Below are positions 1 to 8,212 of a DNA stretch of 10,280 bases, in pieces. Made by a program: the position numbers and the translations under genes. The stretch is from the NCBI GenBank assembly GCA_964557845.1, contig CAZLBV010000245.1:1-10280 (forward strand), written 5' to 3'. The stretch's first letter is position 1. Each line of letters begins with the position of its first letter. The DNA comes from CAZLBV01 sp964557845 (GTDB lineage: Bacteria > Acidobacteriota > Aminicenantia > Aminicenantales > Aminicenantaceae). The notes under the pieces were generated by a model. It was given only the letters and a program-made list of their open reading frames with translations, was not told the origin of the DNA and did no database searches.

Positions 1-1630
1 ATTGATCGGGCGGATATCCACTGATAAAACCCTCGCCCCAGTTCCAATAATCGGTGCGGATGCCTTCTTTGCTCAAATCGGAATCATAACCCTCACGGCC
101 TTCTCCAGGGGGGACAGTGGTTGGGTCAGCATTGCTGGGGCCGCCCTCAACAGCAGGCTTACCGGATTTTTTTGACAGGTCGTAGATGACATTGATCATA
201 TAGTCCATTTTCTGGGAAAACTTGGCATGCAGTGCTTCATCGTAGGTGGTGCTGGCATAAACCTGGGCAAGAGCGGACAGGTAGTGCCCACTGGCGTGAC
301 CTCGCAGGCGGGTGGTCTGACTGTCCCAACCGCCTAAGGGACGTACTCCCTCAGGTTGTTTCTGACCAAAGGCATCGCGGAAGTTGTAAAGGAAGTTATC
401 CGGATTACTCTGAGCCAATTCTTTGATGAACTTATCGCGGTTCTTCATGAAAGGTGTGGGGTGTCCATCTTGATCGGGATTCAAAAGAACTTGCCCCAAG
501 GGGTATGCTTCCAATTCGATCTTCTGAGCTGGGGCTGCAGCAGGCTTGGCCAGGACCGTGATGAATGCTTTAGGCTTGAACATTGTACCTGGCACCGAGC
601 CGGTGATTGTATAGGTTCCGGCCTCAGTCACGTCGCTGTTGTCAAGCGGAGCGGGCCAGATCACTCTGACCAAGGGGTCTGTGACGTTATCTTTATAGGT
701 CCCCGGGATATAGTAAGGTAAGTGCGGCAGGTGACCGATGCTGGTTTCTACCCTGACATTTTGCACACCCAAAAGACCGGGAGTCATGGAACGGAGCTTC
801 TCTGTTTCGTGGATTGCGGCTTGATCTGCTTTCTTATCTGCGGTGGTGATAATATCGTCATCAGAGATGGCATTATGATGAATAACAGCCACTTGCTCAG
901 CGCTTAAGGCAATGCTGTAAAAGCGAACATCAAACATTTTTCCATTGAATCCATTATCTTTATCGCTGAGCGACTTACCTAGATACAAAAGATTGGTTTG
1001 CCCGTTTTCCTGACTAAGGATATCGGCTAGGGTCCAGTTAACGTCCGTACTTTGTCCGACTCGAACACCATCGACATAGAGGCTCAATGTTTTTGCGGCG
1101 GCATCCAGTACTGCGGCCAGATGGACCCACTGCTGGGTACTGACCCGGAAGGTGGCAGGGCCCTTTTCGGCATTATGACCCTCGACAGTTAAACGAACGC
1201 GGCAGCCATCAGCCCTATCCTCACCTACAGGGGTGCAGTAGAGATAACGGCTGGTGTTAACGCCCAGATCAAAGAGATACTGCCAGGGAGTTAAATCAAT
1301 GACATACACCCAACCGGTTACGCTGAGACTTTCCATGCCAATTAAGGCGCGGCCAGGTATCTGCACATACCCTTTGTTTCTGCAGCCCGGTAATGAGAGA
1401 ACCCGGCCAAACTGATTATCCTCAACGAAAGTCACCTGTCCATGCAAAGTGGCATGATATGTATTTCGAGACCAATCCTGGCTGCTGCCGTTAAACAGGT
1501 AACGGGCGATCAGGGAGGTTTCGCCGATTCCATCGAGGAATTGCGCTCCTTCCGAGGCTTGGCCATAGACTGCCGCTGAACTCAATAAAACCGCTAATAC
1601 CGCCATCAACAAGATCAATCGTTTTTTCAT
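1..1630 (-). CDS. Secreted GH127-family (DUF1680) glycosidase with N-terminal LamG and Ig-like domains, 3' part beyond window edge
   Basis: This reading frame stays open for 543 codons from ATG at 1630 to the window edge, so the C-terminal part is missing. Residues 1-24 form a signal peptide (KKR, hydrophobic stretch, cut near VYGQA), so the protein is exported. Residues about 36-252 read as a LamG/concanavalin-like beta-sandwich (LIARYLFNGSSQDWS, WVHLAAVLDAAAKTLSLYVD, then GFNGKMFDVRFYSIALSAEQ). Residues about 300-360 resemble a bacterial Ig-like domain (DPLVRVIWP, AGTYTITGSVPGT). From about 372 the catalytic module begins: LGQVLL, NFLYNFRDAFG, GGWDS, then LRGHASGHYLSALAQVYAS (441-459), and finally GEGFISGYPPDQ at the edge, all typical of GH127/DUF1680. 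Known GH127 members include beta-L-arabinofuranosidases using a zinc-bound cysteine nucleophile. Those catalytic residues lie beyond the edge and cannot be checked, and GH146 or another related family remains possible. The start is supported by a ribosome site at 1640-1646. G+C looks higher than in the efflux genes in the lines sampled. Confidence 0.85.
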   Translation of the reverse strand, partial: MKKRLILLMAVLAVLLSSAAVYGQASEGAQFLDGIGETSLIARYLFNGSSQDWSRNTYHATLHGQVTFVEDNQFGRVLSLPGCRNKGYVQIPGRALIGMESLSVTGWVYVIDLTPWQYLFDLGVNTSRYLYCTPVGEDRADGCRVRLTVEGHNAEKGPATFRVSTQQWVHLAAVLDAAAKTLSLYVDGVRVGQSTDVNWTLADILSQENGQTNLLYLGKSLSDKDNGFNGKMFDVRFYSIALSAEQVAVIHHNAISDDDIITTADKKADQAAIHETEKLRSMTPGLLGVQNVRVETSIGHLPHLPYYIPGTYKDNVTDPLVRVIWPAPLDNSDVTEAGTYTITGSVPGTMFKPKAFITVLAKPAAAPAQKIELEAYPLGQVLLNPDQDGHPTPFMKNRDKFIKELAQSNPDNFLYNFRDAFGQKQPEGVRPLGGWDSQTTRLRGHASGHYLSALAQVYASTTYDEALHAKFSQKMDYMINVIYDLSKKSGKPAVEGGPSNADPTTVPPGEGREGYDSDLSKEGIRTDYWNWGEGFISGYPPDQ

Positions 1631-1639
1631 TTTTATCGA

Positions 1640-1646
1640 CTCCCTT
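1640..1646 (-). promoter_or_regulatory. Ribosome binding site of the GH127-type gene
   Basis: The minus strand reads AAGGGAG, followed by nine bases and then ATG at 1630. This is a near-consensus Shine-Dalgarno at normal spacing. With the signal peptide that follows, it fixes the start of the glycosidase gene. Confidence 0.75.
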
Positions 1647-1653
1647 ACTATAA

Positions 1654-1683
1654 ATTATAGGAATTTTACCGGAAAAATGAAAA
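1654..1683 (-). promoter_or_regulatory. Candidate SigA-type promoter for the GH127-type gene
   Basis: The minus strand has a perfect TATAAT (1659-1654) preceded after 18 bp by TTTTCA (1683-1678), which matches TTGACA at four of six positions. The predicted start would be near 1647, giving a very short leader that begins almost at the ribosome site. The -35 match is modest and the short leader is a caution. The box supports the idea that the glycosidase is transcribed separately from the efflux operon upstream. Confidence 0.4.
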
Positions 1684-1938
1684 TATTTATGCTGACCGGC
1701 TTTATTTCACGTGTCCTGGTTACTGCTGTCCAGTCTTTTATTGAGCCGGATAAACTTTCTTCAACAGATGGATTCGGGAGAATATCCCGGGAATTCTGTC
1801 TGCATGAACAAACTAATAAGAGGACAATTAACAGACTATAAGTATACAGGAGTCAATCAGAATAGTTATCAAATTGAAGAGAATAAGGTTCTATTTTTGA
1901 CATCAAAAAGTTAATTCATTAAGGAGAGTCTTCTGTGG

Positions 1939-1959
1939 AAAAGTCAGATAAGTATCTGA
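1939..1959 (-). terminator. Weak candidate intrinsic terminator after the second RND permease
   Basis: On the minus strand, 35 bases past the stop of the second permease, TCAGAT-ACTT-ATCTGA forms a 6-bp stem with a four-base loop (1959-1944), followed after one C by four T residues (1942-1939). The position is right for ending the efflux operon. The stem is short and A/T-rich and the T-run is brief, so termination may be partial. No better candidate was seen before the glycosidase gene. Confidence 0.35.
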
Positions 1960-1993
1960 TAAAAATTAAATTACCTGGTCCCGACCCCTAATT

Positions 1994-4900
1994 TTATACT
2001 TTTGCGTTTTTAAAACCGAGAAAGGTTTTTACCTTAGTAGTAACAGAATCAGAGATGGAATAAAATGTCGGCAGAATTATAAGCGTGAAGAAGGTGGAGG
2101 TGGTCAGCCCTCCGATGATCGCCACAGAAATAGGGGCCCACATCTGGCCTCGCCGGCCTGCCGCCTGAAAGAATTGGGGCAGTAGTGTGGGGAGTGCCAG
2201 CGGTAAAACCCCGAAAATAGTGGTAATGGCGGTCATAATGATCGGCCGCATCCGGTCGCGGCCTCCCTGAATAATGGCCTGATTTTTCTCCATGCCGGAT
2301 TTCCTGAGAGTCCGTATGTGATCGATCAGGATGATCCCATTGTTTACTACGATCCCGAACAGAGTCAAAAGCCCCAAATAGGATGTAGTATTCAAAGTGA
2401 TTCCTGTTAGTGTAAAGAAAAGGACCACTCCGAATAAAGCCAGAGGAACAGTGAAAAGGATGGTGAAGGGATGGGAAAAGGACTCAAACAGCGATGCCAT
2501 GATGATATAAATAAATATCAGCGCCAGAATGATAGCCATGTTTGACTCGCCTTGAGATTCCTGGAAGCGTCTCCAGCCGGATCCCAAACTCCAGGTATAT
2601 CCTTCGGGAAACTGTATGGTATTCATAACGGATCTTATGTCATTGGAGATCTGTATCATTCCTTGAGATTTGGTGTTGACCCTGATGATCAGTTTTGATT
2701 TTTTATTTTCTTTGCGGATCGAGGTCGAACCCATACGATAGGAAATATCCGATATGGCTGAGAGGGGGATCCTTTTTGACTGTGTTTTGATGCTGAGATT
2801 CCTGAGGTCTGTCTCGGAGAAGCCTTCATCATCCTGAATTTTTAAAATAATATCGATCTCACGATTCTCGGTCTTAAATTTTCCAATGGGTCTTTCTGAG
2901 ACAGAGGAGGATATCGTCTGGGCCACCATCCTGGTGTTGATCCCGCTGCTTTCCGCTTTTTCACGGTCAACCTCGACCATCAACTGTGTTTCTCCGCCTT
3001 CAAGGTCACTGGTTACATCCTCGACGTTAGGGACAGTTTTGAGTCTTTCAATCACCATGGGCGCCAATTCCGTTAGTTTTGTGAAGTCAAGACCGATAAG
3101 TTCAACATGAACCCCCATGGAATGGCCTCCGCGGCCGAAGCGTTCCCCATACTCATAGGTAATGCCGGCTTTAACCGGTAGAAGTTCTTTTAATCTTTCT
3201 TTTATTTCCGTAACGGTTGGACCTTTTTCAGTCAAATTCAGCTCGATTGACCCCCGGTATCTTCCCTGCCGCATACGGCCGACACCGAACTCCACAGTAA
3301 GATGATCTATGGCTAATTCTTCTTTTCGTGGCAGCAGAATATCTTCGAAATCTCTAAACAAAACCTTCATCTGATCAAGCGTGTAGGTTCTTGGCATATA
3401 AACATTTAAGCTGATCTCCCTTTCTTCGCTGCTGGGCATGAATTCCCGCTCAATATTTTTTAAGAGCTCAAAGGAAGTGACGAAGATACCGATGGCGACG
3501 AAAACGACCAGAAGTTTTGTTTTCCAGTTTTTAATGGTAAAGGAGATGACCTTCTGATATCCTGAGGTCAATTTAACCAGCCATCGGGCTTTTTCTTTGG
3601 CTTTGCCGGCTAAAAAACGGCTGCTTGCCAGGGGAATGAAGGAGAGGGATACCAGAAGAGAAGCGATCAAGGCTAAAGAGATAGTCAAGGCAAAATCCTG
3701 CATAAACCGCCCGAATCCCGATCCTGACATAAAACCTAAGGATATGAAAACTACCAGGGTTGTTAAAGTGGATGCGGTTACGGCCAGAGTAACCTCACTG
3801 CTGCCCTGTGATGAAGCCTGAGTGGGAGAATACTGTTTTTCCTGCCTGAGTCTGAATATATTCTCGATAACGACTACACTGTTATCCACCAGCATGCCGA
3901 CAGCCATCATCAATCCGCTTAAAGATATGATGTTTATCGATATATCTGCACCAAAAGCTACTTTGTAAAGATACATAAAACAGAAAGTAAAAACCATGGC
4001 CATGGGTATGGCGATGGCGATGATAATTGTTGTTCTAAATTTTCTGAGGAAAAAGAGCAGTGTAAATACTGCCAGCAGTCCTCCAATGATCCCGGATATG
4101 GATAGATCTTTTAAGCTCTGGAGGATATCTTCGGATTGGTCACGATAAAAGATAACTTTCATATTCTTTAGATCAGGTTCTGATTCTTGCAGCGAGGCCA
4201 TAGCTTCCCTAACGCTGTTGCAGACGTCCACGATATTGGCATTGGAAGCGCGATAGATCGAGAACCGGACCATTTCATTGCCGTCAAGGCGGTCATACTC
4301 CTCTTTTGCGGGATAATCATAGGTAACCCGGGCGACATCAGCAATGGTCAGGCCTTTGTCATTCAAGGGCAGATTTTTCACCTGTTCCAGCGCCTTTAAT
4401 TCGCCGGGAATACGAGCCACATATCTGTTTGGGCCTTCTTCTATGTATCCTGCTGAAATATTTATATTGTTGTTTCGGATGGTATCGATGAGATCATTAA
4501 TGCGTATGGAAGAAGCGTAGAATAACTCGGGCTTCAGGTAGATGGTTAACACTTTGTTCCGGATCCCGCGAATGTCAACATTGGCGACTCCTTCGATTCT
4601 TTCCAGTTCCTGAGTTATAAAGTTTTCCGACCAGTAATAGAGGTTTTCCAGATCGCCGGGCATGGAGACGCTGAAATTGATCACCGGTCTGTCGTTCATG
4701 GAGAATCGTCTTATCCGGATATTTTCGATATCATCCGGAAGTTGATCCCGGACCTGATCGATCTTATCCCGGATCTCCATAGTGGCGAGGTCCATGTTGG
4801 TGCCTGCTTTAAAGTCTAGATGTATACTGGATGAAGATGAGGAGGATGTGGAATTTATATTTTCCAGGTTGTTAATGGTAGCCAGCATATCTTCGAGAGG

Positions 4901-5095
4901 CCGGGTGATGATTCTCTCCACTTCTTCAGGAGATGAGGAAGGATAGGGGATCTGCACCATTAACCCGGGGAATGAGGTATCCGGCATCATTTCCAAAGGC
5001 AGTTTGATCATTGAAATTATGCCGATGGTGATGAATATCAACATCGCAACGATAATCGTTACCGGTTTTTTTATGGAAAATTCAGGGAGATTCAT
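1994..5095 (-). CDS. RND-family efflux permease (HAE1/AcrB-like), second pump of the operon
   Basis: A full-length 1033-residue inner-membrane pump of the AcrB/HAE1 type, expected to use the proton gradient to expel small molecules. The layout is classic: TM1 about 11-31, a large porter loop about 32-333, TM2-TM6 about 334-490, TM7 about 526-544, a second porter loop to about 850, and TM8-TM12 about 852-1012. The TM4 motif reads GMLVDNSVVVIEN, with D404 matching AcrB D407 and N405 replacing D408. In TM10, GIVVNNGIILID puts N918 where AcrB has the relay lysine K940. R950 in RMRPIIMT fits AcrB R971. These D-N/N variants are, from memory, common in related pumps outside Proteobacteria. A run of seven serines (84-90) lies in the first porter subdomain. 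The gene starts 39 bp after the first pump ends, with only a weak ribosome site (GTGAG, six bases before ATG), so it is probably co-translated. Substrate cannot be told. Confidence 0.93.
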   Translation of the reverse strand: MNLPEFSIKKPVTIIVAMLIFITIGIISMIKLPLEMMPDTSFPGLMVQIPYPSSSPEEVERIITRPLEDMLATINNLENINSTSSSSSSSIHLDFKAGTNMDLATMEIRDKIDQVRDQLPDDIENIRIRRFSMNDRPVINFSVSMPGDLENLYYWSENFITQELERIEGVANVDIRGIRNKVLTIYLKPELFYASSIRINDLIDTIRNNNINISAGYIEEGPNRYVARIPGELKALEQVKNLPLNDKGLTIADVARVTYDYPAKEEYDRLDGNEMVRFSIYRASNANIVDVCNSVREAMASLQESEPDLKNMKVIFYRDQSEDILQSLKDLSISGIIGGLLAVFTLLFFLRKFRTTIIIAIAIPMAMVFTFCFMYLYKVAFGADISINIISLSGLMMAVGMLVDNSVVVIENIFRLRQEKQYSPTQASSQGSSEVTLAVTASTLTTLVVFISLGFMSGSGFGRFMQDFALTISLALIASLLVSLSFIPLASSRFLAGKAKEKARWLVKLTSGYQKVISFTIKNWKTKLLVVFVAIGIFVTSFELLKNIEREFMPSSEEREISLNVYMPRTYTLDQMKVLFRDFEDILLPRKEELAIDHLTVEFGVGRMRQGRYRGSIELNLTEKGPTVTEIKERLKELLPVKAGITYEYGERFGRGGHSMGVHVELIGLDFTKLTELAPMVIERLKTVPNVEDVTSDLEGGETQLMVEVDREKAESSGINTRMVAQTISSSVSERPIGKFKTENREIDIILKIQDDEGFSETDLRNLSIKTQSKRIPLSAISDISYRMGSTSIRKENKKSKLIIRVNTKSQGMIQISNDIRSVMNTIQFPEGYTWSLGSGWRRFQESQGESNMAIILALIFIYIIMASLFESFSHPFTILFTVPLALFGVVLFFTLTGITLNTTSYLGLLTLFGIVVNNGIILIDHIRTLRKSGMEKNQAIIQGGRDRMRPIIMTAITTIFGVLPLALPTLLPQFFQAAGRRGQMWAPISVAIIGGLTTSTFFTLIILPTFYSISDSVTTKVKTFLGFKNAKV

Positions 5096-5116
5096 TCTTG
5101 TCTCACTTTTATTTTT

Positions 5117-5146
5117 TTAGGATGAAATACAATCCTAAGCTTTTTT
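5117..5146 (+). terminator. Terminator-shaped hairpin, antisense, between the two pump genes
   Basis: TTAGGAT (5117-5123) and ATCCTAA (5132-5138) form a perfect 7-bp stem with an eight-base loop. On the plus strand it is followed by GCTTTTTT (5139-5146), the shape of an intrinsic terminator for antisense transcripts. No plus-strand gene precedes it. On the minus strand the same bases cover the TAG stop of the first pump (5137-5135) and part of the 39-bp gap, where the hairpin lacks a T-run. There it would more likely be an intercistronic mRNA structure than a terminator. The stem has only two G:C pairs, so its stability is doubtful. Confidence 0.35.
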
Positions 5147-8100
5147 GGCATTTTCAGTACTTGTTTCTTTGACCACCAGATTATAAATAAGCGGTATGAA
5201 AATAAGTGTCAGGAACGTTCCGAAGATCAATCCACCGATCAGTGTGAGCGCCAGTGGGATCCTGATCTCAAATCCTTCATTAAAATCCAGGGCCATGGGT
5301 AATAATCCCAGTACGGTCGTGACTGTGGTCATTAATATCGGCCTCCATCTTACCTGGGCAGCTGTTTTTATGGCGTCGATCTTTTTCATGCCTTTTTTCT
5401 GGAGCTGGCCGATGTAATCCACCAGAACAATGGCGTTATTTACGATAATCCCTGACAGGATGACTAGGCCGATTAAGACGATCACGTTAATGGACATGCC
5501 GGAGATCAATCCGATAATAACAACGCCTATGATCCCTAAAGGAATGGTGAACATGATGATAAAAGGCTTTTTGAAAGATTCAAATTGAGAAGCCATGACC
5601 AGATAAACGAGAAAAACCGCCAGGAAGATCGCAAAAATCATAGAGGAAAAGGCCACATCTTGTTCCATGCTCTGACCGGCCATATAAATGCTGGCATCCG
5701 GAGGTTTATCAATGGTTGAAGCAGCCTGGAGTATTTTTTCCTTGGCTTCGTCCAAAGCAATACCGGATACATTGCCGGTGATGACTGCGGCTTTCTGTTG
5801 GAGTATGCGCCGTATTTCAGCCGGCCCTTCACTGATCTCGATATTTGCCAGGGCACTAAGAGGCACGGTCATTCCCAAACCATTTCTGATAGCGATACGG
5901 CTGATCTTCTCGACACGATCCCGGAAATCTTCAGCTACACGCACCCGGATGTCCACTTCCCGGTCGCTTTCAATAAAACGGGTGGCGACTTCACCTTCGA
6001 TCTTGTTCCTTACCTGGGAACCGACCATGTTAATGGTCATGTCTTGCGATGCCAGAAGTGCACGGTTGAAGATTATCTGGACTTCAGGATATCCTTCTTC
6101 CATACTCGATTTAAGATCTATGATCCCTTCCACATTCCTCAGCTTATCCAGCAGTTCATCCGAAACCTGTTTGATAACGTCAATATCATTAGCGGATACC
6201 ACCACTTCCAGAGGGGCTTTAAAAGAGAATAACCGGGGTTTATAGACTTTATATTTTATAGTAGGAAAGACAGCCAGGTCAGCCCGCACCCTTTCCATGA
6301 TACGGTCTTCTTTTTTCCCTAAAATGCCTTCTTTTAAACGAATGGTGAATTCCGACAAATTTTCCCTTTCTTCCTGAAAGGAAATGCCTCCCATAGACCC
6401 TTTACCGATCAGCTCATAGACGCTGTCGATCTCATCGTATTTATTCAGGGTTTGAGTTATATCTGTAACCACAGCCGCGTTCTCAGAAAGAGAAGTTCCT
6501 GGGGTAAATTCCACATTTATTAAAAATTCTCCCTGCGAGATTACCGGGATTAATTCTTTTCCCATGAATCTTGTCAGGAATATGGTAACGAAAAACAAAA
6601 GGATCACTGAGATTATGATGATTCTTCGGCGGCCAAAGGAGACGTCTTGAACTTTTTTATAGGAGCCGTAAAATTTTTCATAAAACTTATCAACGGGTTT
6701 GAAGATGAATCTAAGCAGTTTGCCAATCCGGTCCTTGGTGTTTTCTCTCCGTAGTGTGGAGTTGAGCATAGGAACAAGTGTTAAGGAGACAAGCAGAGAG
6801 GCCAGCAGGGAAAAAGTAACCGTTAACGCCATATCTTTAAACAACTGTCCCGCGATACCCTCTACAAATACAATGGGGAAGAAGACTGCCACAGTGGTGA
6901 AGGTGGATGCAGTTACGGCGCCGGCAACTTCTGAAGTTCCCTGAAGGGCAGAATCATACAGATTGGCTCCATTCTCACGGTAACGCTGGATGGACTCCAA
7001 AACGACGATCGAATTGTCCACCAGCATTCCTATCCCCAGGGCTAAACCTCCCAAGGAAATTATGTTCAAGGAAATATTAGAAGAGTACATCAGGAAAAAA
7101 GTGATGATCACGGAAATGGGTATGGCTATTCCAATGATCAAGGTGCTTCGTATATTCTTAAGAAAATAGAGCAAAACGAAAATTGCCAGAAGTCCTCCTA
7201 TGATCGCAGTTTGAATGACTTCTTTGATGGTACTTTTGATAAATTTCGCCTGATTGGTGATAACCATGTATTCCATTTGGCGGGGCTGCAGGATGTTCTG
7301 CTGTACCTGCTGCAGTTTTTCGGTGACGGCGTTAGATACCGAGACAGTATTGGCATCGGCGGCTCTATAGATCGCCGCTTCTATACATTCGCGGCCGTTG
7401 ATACGGGATATGACCTTTCGTTCTTTATATCCCCTGAAGACTTCGGCAATACTTCCCAGGGTGATCTGTACATCTTCCCGTTTTTCAATAATTATATCTT
7501 TGATCTCCTCGACTTCTTTGAACTCATTAACGGTTCTTACCAGAAACTGGCTGTCCTTTTGCTTGAGGATGCCGGCCGAAAGGTTTACATTTTCCTGGGC
7601 TAATCTGTTGACAACGGTAGATATAGGAATATTGAGGAGGCTGAGTTTTTGTTCATCAATATCGATGTGGATCTCATCTTCCAGTCCTCCGGAAATAGAA
7701 CAGGCGGCAACGCCCTCAATACTTTCCAGAGCTTGTTTGAGCTCGGTTTCCGCTATATACCTTATCCGGGACAGTTCGGCATTTCCGGTTATCCCCAGCT
7801 TCATGATCGGCTCCTGATTAGGATCATATCTCAGGATGATCGGTTTGGTAGCATCAACCGGAAGACGGAGCAAATCCAGCTTTTCCCGGAGTTTTAAAGT
7901 TGCAAAATCCATATTGGTATGCCAGGCGAATTCAACGGTTACTTCTGACAGTTCGGCCCGGGATACCGAGGATATTCGAACCACATTATCAACCACTCCG
8001 CAGGTTTCCTCTATAGGTTTTGATATGATGTTTTCTATTTCAGAGGGGGCAGTTCCTGGATATTCGGTTTTGATCGTTAAAGTAGGATAGGATATTTTAG

Positions 8101-8212
8101 GAAGCAGGTTCAAACTAAGCTTTGAGTAGGAAATAATCCCAAAAATGATAGCAGCCACTGTAAACATAAATATGGATACAGGCCGGTTGATTGAAAATTT
8201 TACTAATTTCAT
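5135..8212 (-). CDS. RND-family efflux permease (HAE1/AcrB-like), first pump of the operon
   Basis: A full-length 1025-residue RND pump, clearly diverged from its downstream neighbour. TM1 is about 12-30, the first porter loop about 31-334, TM2-TM6 about 335-483, TM7 about 530-547, the second porter loop to about 852, and TM8-TM12 about 853-1010. The start MKLVKFSINRPVSIFM is the usual cytoplasmic lead-in of the family. TM4 has GMLVDNSIVVLES with D399 in the AcrB D407 place and N400 in that of D408. TM10 has GIIVNNAIVLVD with N925 where AcrB has K940. R957 in RWRPILMT fits AcrB R971. The ATG overlaps the stop of the fusion-protein gene as ATGA, with no clear ribosome site of its own, so translation is probably coupled. 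Adjacent to a fusion protein and a second pump, it may form homotrimers or, as in MdtBC, mixed trimers; that is inference. Substrate is unknown. Confidence 0.94.
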   Translation of the reverse strand: MKLVKFSINRPVSIFMFTVAAIIFGIISYSKLSLNLLPKISYPTLTIKTEYPGTAPSEIENIISKPIEETCGVVDNVVRISSVSRAELSEVTVEFAWHTNMDFATLKLREKLDLLRLPVDATKPIILRYDPNQEPIMKLGITGNAELSRIRYIAETELKQALESIEGVAACSISGGLEDEIHIDIDEQKLSLLNIPISTVVNRLAQENVNLSAGILKQKDSQFLVRTVNEFKEVEEIKDIIIEKREDVQITLGSIAEVFRGYKERKVISRINGRECIEAAIYRAADANTVSVSNAVTEKLQQVQQNILQPRQMEYMVITNQAKFIKSTIKEVIQTAIIGGLLAIFVLLYFLKNIRSTLIIGIAIPISVIITFFLMYSSNISLNIISLGGLALGIGMLVDNSIVVLESIQRYRENGANLYDSALQGTSEVAGAVTASTFTTVAVFFPIVFVEGIAGQLFKDMALTVTFSLLASLLVSLTLVPMLNSTLRRENTKDRIGKLLRFIFKPVDKFYEKFYGSYKKVQDVSFGRRRIIIISVILLFFVTIFLTRFMGKELIPVISQGEFLINVEFTPGTSLSENAAVVTDITQTLNKYDEIDSVYELIGKGSMGGISFQEERENLSEFTIRLKEGILGKKEDRIMERVRADLAVFPTIKYKVYKPRLFSFKAPLEVVVSANDIDVIKQVSDELLDKLRNVEGIIDLKSSMEEGYPEVQIIFNRALLASQDMTINMVGSQVRNKIEGEVATRFIESDREVDIRVRVAEDFRDRVEKISRIAIRNGLGMTVPLSALANIEISEGPAEIRRILQQKAAVITGNVSGIALDEAKEKILQAASTIDKPPDASIYMAGQSMEQDVAFSSMIFAIFLAVFLVYLVMASQFESFKKPFIIMFTIPLGIIGVVIIGLISGMSINVIVLIGLVILSGIIVNNAIVLVDYIGQLQKKGMKKIDAIKTAAQVRWRPILMTTVTTVLGLLPMALDFNEGFEIRIPLALTLIGGLIFGTFLTLIFIPLIYNLVVKETSTENAKKA

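Larger units (their letters stand above)
1631..1993. other. Intergenic region between the efflux operon and the glycosidase gene
   Basis: No convincing gene lies here. Nearest the glycosidase are its ribosome site and a candidate promoter. Nearest the second pump is a short stem-loop (1944-1959) and an AAATTA / TAATTT inverted repeat enclosing 15 bp (1968-1994). A GTG-started plus-strand frame at 1711-1914 (67 codons) has no ribosome site and no recognisable protein. An 18-residue frame at 1935-1991 has a good AAGGAG in front, but ends in LPGPDP within the GC-rich inverted-repeat core and is probably not a gene. The middle, about 1690-1920, shows nothing I can name. Confidence 0.6.

Noticed and set aside
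356..721. 121-codon plus-strand frame at the left end
   Set aside because: Antisense shadow of the GH127-type gene, whose minus-strand frame is open and domain-rich over the same bases.
1770..1797. CGGGA / TCCCG stem around a five-base loop as terminator of the efflux operon
   Set aside because: No T-run on either side and the arms overlap a TCCCGGGA palindrome; too far (about 200 bp) from the stop.
1711..1914. 67-codon GTG-started plus-strand frame between the pump operon and the glycosidase gene
   Set aside because: No ribosome site before the GTG or the internal ATG at 1804, no recognisable domain, and uneven composition. Probably chance.
5688..6245. Long plus-strand frame (185 codons) inside the first pump gene
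   Set aside because: Antisense shadow of a well-supported RND gene; serine/arginine-rich composition typical of reverse-frame translation and no ribosome site noted.
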